From an uncultured Clostridium sp. (lineage in GTDB: Bacteria; Bacillota; Clostridia; Lachnospirales; Lachnospiraceae): 42,431 nt of DNA. The position numbers were made by a program, and so were the translations under genes. Positions 41,101 through 42,431 of the stretch are shown here, in pieces. The DNA lies in contig URFM01000030.1 in assembly GCA_900547035.1 (NCBI GenBank), forward strand, positions 1 to 42,431, read 5' to 3'. Numbering within the stretch: position 1 is the stretch's first letter; every line of letters begins with the position of its first letter. The notes beneath the pieces are model-generated. The model worked only from the letters and a program-made list of their open reading frames with translations. It had not been told where the DNA came from and searched no databases.

Positions 41101-41916
41101 ATGAAGAAGAGATTCGTTTCCGCGATAGCGCTGGCAATGATGACGAGTATGGTATTTCTGGCAGGCTGCAGCAAAACAGCGGCTGTTGCAGAGAGCAGCA
41201 GCGAAAGCAGCGGTATGAGCAGCAATGAGAAGGGCAGTGAGAGCGGCAGCGCCAGTGCGGTTTCGCTGGCTTCCGGCGGGACGCTGTACCTGAGCGTGAA
41301 TCCGGAAATCGCCATTTTTTACGATGGGGACGGCAAGGTAACCAAGGTAGAAGGACGCAATGACGACGGCAGTAAAATCCTGGCGGATTATACGGGATAT
41401 GAGGGCAAGGAAGCCCGCCAGGTGGTGAGGGAACTGGTGGCGGAAATCGGCGAGGCCGGATATTTCGCGGAGGAAATTGAAGGGGAGAACCGCCAGATTA
41501 CCATTGAAATTGAAGCCGGTTCCAGCCTGCCCCACGATGGATTTTTGGAGGAAGTGGCGGCCGATGTGAGAGAATGTGTGAACAGCCATAACTGGCGTAA
41601 TCCGGTAGATGTAGAAGGCGAGAGCAGCTATGGGATGACCGAGTACCATGATACGGATTACGGCCCGGACAACGACGGGGTGACCGATTACGACGACACC
41701 GACTATGGTCCGAATAACGACGGAGTGACCAACTACGACGACACGGATTACGGCCCGAACAACGATGGAGTGACGAACTACGACGATACGGATTACGGCC
41801 CCAATAACGACGGAGTAACGGACTACAGCAGCGATGACGGGGACACCGATTATGACGATACGGACTACGGCGATGACGATGACGGCGATGATGACGACGA
41901 TGATGACGACGATTAA
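41101..41916 (+). CDS. Lipoprotein with RsgI-like SEAL domain and acidic DTDYG repeats
   Basis: This 271-residue protein has a lipoprotein signal with lipobox LAGC (Cys23) and a Ser-rich linker to about 58. Residues 60-165 match the extracellular domain of the upstream RsgI: LYLSVNPEIAIFYDGDGKVT against VYMTINPEVRIDVNRKDLVV, then EGRNDDGSKIL and ARQVVRELVAEIGEAGYF. The Asn67-Pro68 pair is kept. From 180 onward are four ~15-residue repeats (DTDYGPNNDGVTNYD) and a poly-Asp end. It lacks RsgI_N and a membrane helix, so it cannot hold a sigma factor. It may compete with or inform RsgI at the surface; this is inference. AAAGGAG precedes the ATG. Confidence 0.85.
   Translation: MKKRFVSAIALAMMTSMVFLAGCSKTAAVAESSSESSGMSSNEKGSESGSASAVSLASGGTLYLSVNPEIAIFYDGDGKVTKVEGRNDDGSKILADYTGYEGKEARQVVRELVAEIGEAGYFAEEIEGENRQITIEIEAGSSLPHDGFLEEVAADVRECVNSHNWRNPVDVEGESSYGMTEYHDTDYGPDNDGVTDYDDTDYGPNNDGVTNYDDTDYGPNNDGVTNYDDTDYGPNNDGVTDYSSDDGDTDYDDTDYGDDDDGDDDDDDDDD
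41635..41915 (+). repeat. 45-bp coding tandem repeats ending in GAC/GAT tract
   Basis: About four 45-base units encoding the DTDYGPNNDGVTNYD module lie at about 41640-41825, followed by a degenerate unit and a run of Asp codons. The units are near-identical at DNA level, which suggests recent expansion or active length change. Confidence 0.8.
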
Positions 41917-42431
41917 AGAAAAGCCGCCGCTGAAGCTGCGCCATGAGCTGAAGTATCGCATTAGTCTCAGGGACGACCGGATTCTGGCTTTGCGCCTTGG
42001 AAAACTTTTCCCCCGCGACAAAAACGCGGGGAAAGAGGGAAGCTACCGCATCACCAGCCTGTATTTTGACACCCCCTCGGACACGGCGCTGCGCCAGAAG
42101 CTGGAGGGCGTGGACCGCCGGGAGAAATTCCGCCTGCGTTACTACGGGGAGGACCTTTCCTTTATACGGCTGGAGAAGAAATTCAAGATGAACGGGCTCT
42201 GCGGCAAGCACAGCGCCAGGGTCACAAGGGAGCAGGTCCGGGATATCCTGGAGGGGCGACCGGAGGTCCTGCTGGATGGCGGGGAGCCCCTGCTGACAGA
42301 GTTTTATACCAAACTGCGGGGGCAGCTTCTTACTCCCAAAACCATCGTTTCCTATGACCGGGAGGCATTCTGCTTTGGACCGGGAAATGTGCGGATTACC
42401 ATAGACCGGAATCTCCGGGCAGGCCGTTCGG
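41903..42431 (+). CDS. VTC-domain polyphosphate polymerase family protein, partial (runs off right edge)
   Basis: An open frame runs to the end of the window. It reads MTTIKEKPPLKLRHELKYRI, then SYRITSLYFDTPSDTALRQK, KFRLRYYG, FIRLEKKFKMNG and, near the edge, TIVSYDREAF. The basic residues in RHELKYRI, KFRLRYY and RLEKKFK and the later SYDREAF match the VTC tunnel domain, found in polyphosphate polymerases and in proteins of CotH/DUF4956 clusters. About 176 codons are seen of a usual ~230-260. The start lies inside the poly-Asp tail of the lipoprotein gene; several in-frame ATGs (41888, 41891, 41900, 41903) make it uncertain. It overlaps that gene by about 14-29 bases. Confidence 0.8.
   Translation, partial: MTTIKEKPPLKLRHELKYRISLRDDRILALRLGKLFPRDKNAGKEGSYRITSLYFDTPSDTALRQKLEGVDRREKFRLRYYGEDLSFIRLEKKFKMNGLCGKHSARVTREQVRDILEGRPEVLLDGGEPLLTEFYTKLRGQLLTPKTIVSYDREAFCFGPGNVRITIDRNLRAGRS

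Noticed and set aside
41635..41915. CRISPR-like array
   Set aside because: The 45-bp units are contiguous, lack spacers, and keep an open reading frame; there are no cas genes.
41035..42021. Long minus-strand open frame opposite the lipoprotein and acidic repeats
   Set aside because: It is the antisense of a biased Asp/Tyr repeat tract, giving Val/Ile/Arg-rich low-complexity protein, with no ribosome-binding site; the plus-strand gene has a lipobox and clear homology.

Overview
The window looks like a chromosomal segment of a gut Lachnospiraceae/Clostridia-type Bacillota. The grounds are strong AGGAGG ribosome-binding sites, TTG starts, sigma-A promoters, a SigI/RsgI pair, choline-binding-like cell-wall repeats and a Clostridioides-type queuine salvage operon. 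The left ~12 kb is AT-richer and patchy. The rest is GC-richer and compact. Genus is not assignable from what I can see. No tRNA, rRNA, CRISPR array, integrase or intact insertion sequence is visible.

Region 1 (1-12 kb) is an accessory, defence-like island. On the minus strand are a long dGTPase (HD family), a TPR protein and a P-loop ATPase broken by a frameshift at the window edge. On the plus strand are a zinc metallopeptidase overlapping a small partner gene, then a SIR2-TPR protein of the NADase/anti-phage type. Two further ATPases follow: ATPase_2/DUF234 on minus and AAA_14/DUF4143 on plus. Gene debris lies between them: a tail of the DUF4143 gene after SIR2-TPR, a deleted copy of SIR2-TPR before the intact DUF4143 gene, and an inverted tail of another DUF4143 gene. 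This suggests duplication of a SIR2-TPR/DUF4143 unit followed by reciprocal decay. A ~45-bp promoter-like direct repeat brackets the 4.4-11.95 kb block.

Region 2 (12-39 kb) is mostly a surface polysaccharide and envelope locus. It holds capG and capF (UDP-L-FucNAc synthesis, capE not seen), a VanZ-like protein, a large cell-wall-binding repeat protein, glf with two GT2 enzymes and a WzxC-type flippase, and an L,D-transpeptidase. A second transferase operon follows: GT8, GT2, DegT aminotransferase, ATP-grasp ligase, GT2, flippase, GT2, DUF2304 and DUF2142. Inserted in this locus are a nitroreductase, a queuine salvage operon (nucleosidase queK, ECF S-component qrtT, radical-SAM queuine lyase queL) under a preQ1-I riboswitch with terminator, a glycerol dehydrogenase and an AEC-family permease.

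Region 3 (39.2 kb to the end) holds sigI and rsgI, then a lipoprotein that repeats the extracellular Asn-Pro (SEAL-like) domain of RsgI and ends in similar acidic Asp/Tyr repeats, then the start of a VTC-type polyphosphate polymerase gene running off the edge. The same motif, ACCCC-N19-CGTATTCT, precedes both sigI and the lipoprotein gene. This argues that the lipoprotein belongs to an autoregulated sigma-I circuit, and it is the most novel-looking system here.
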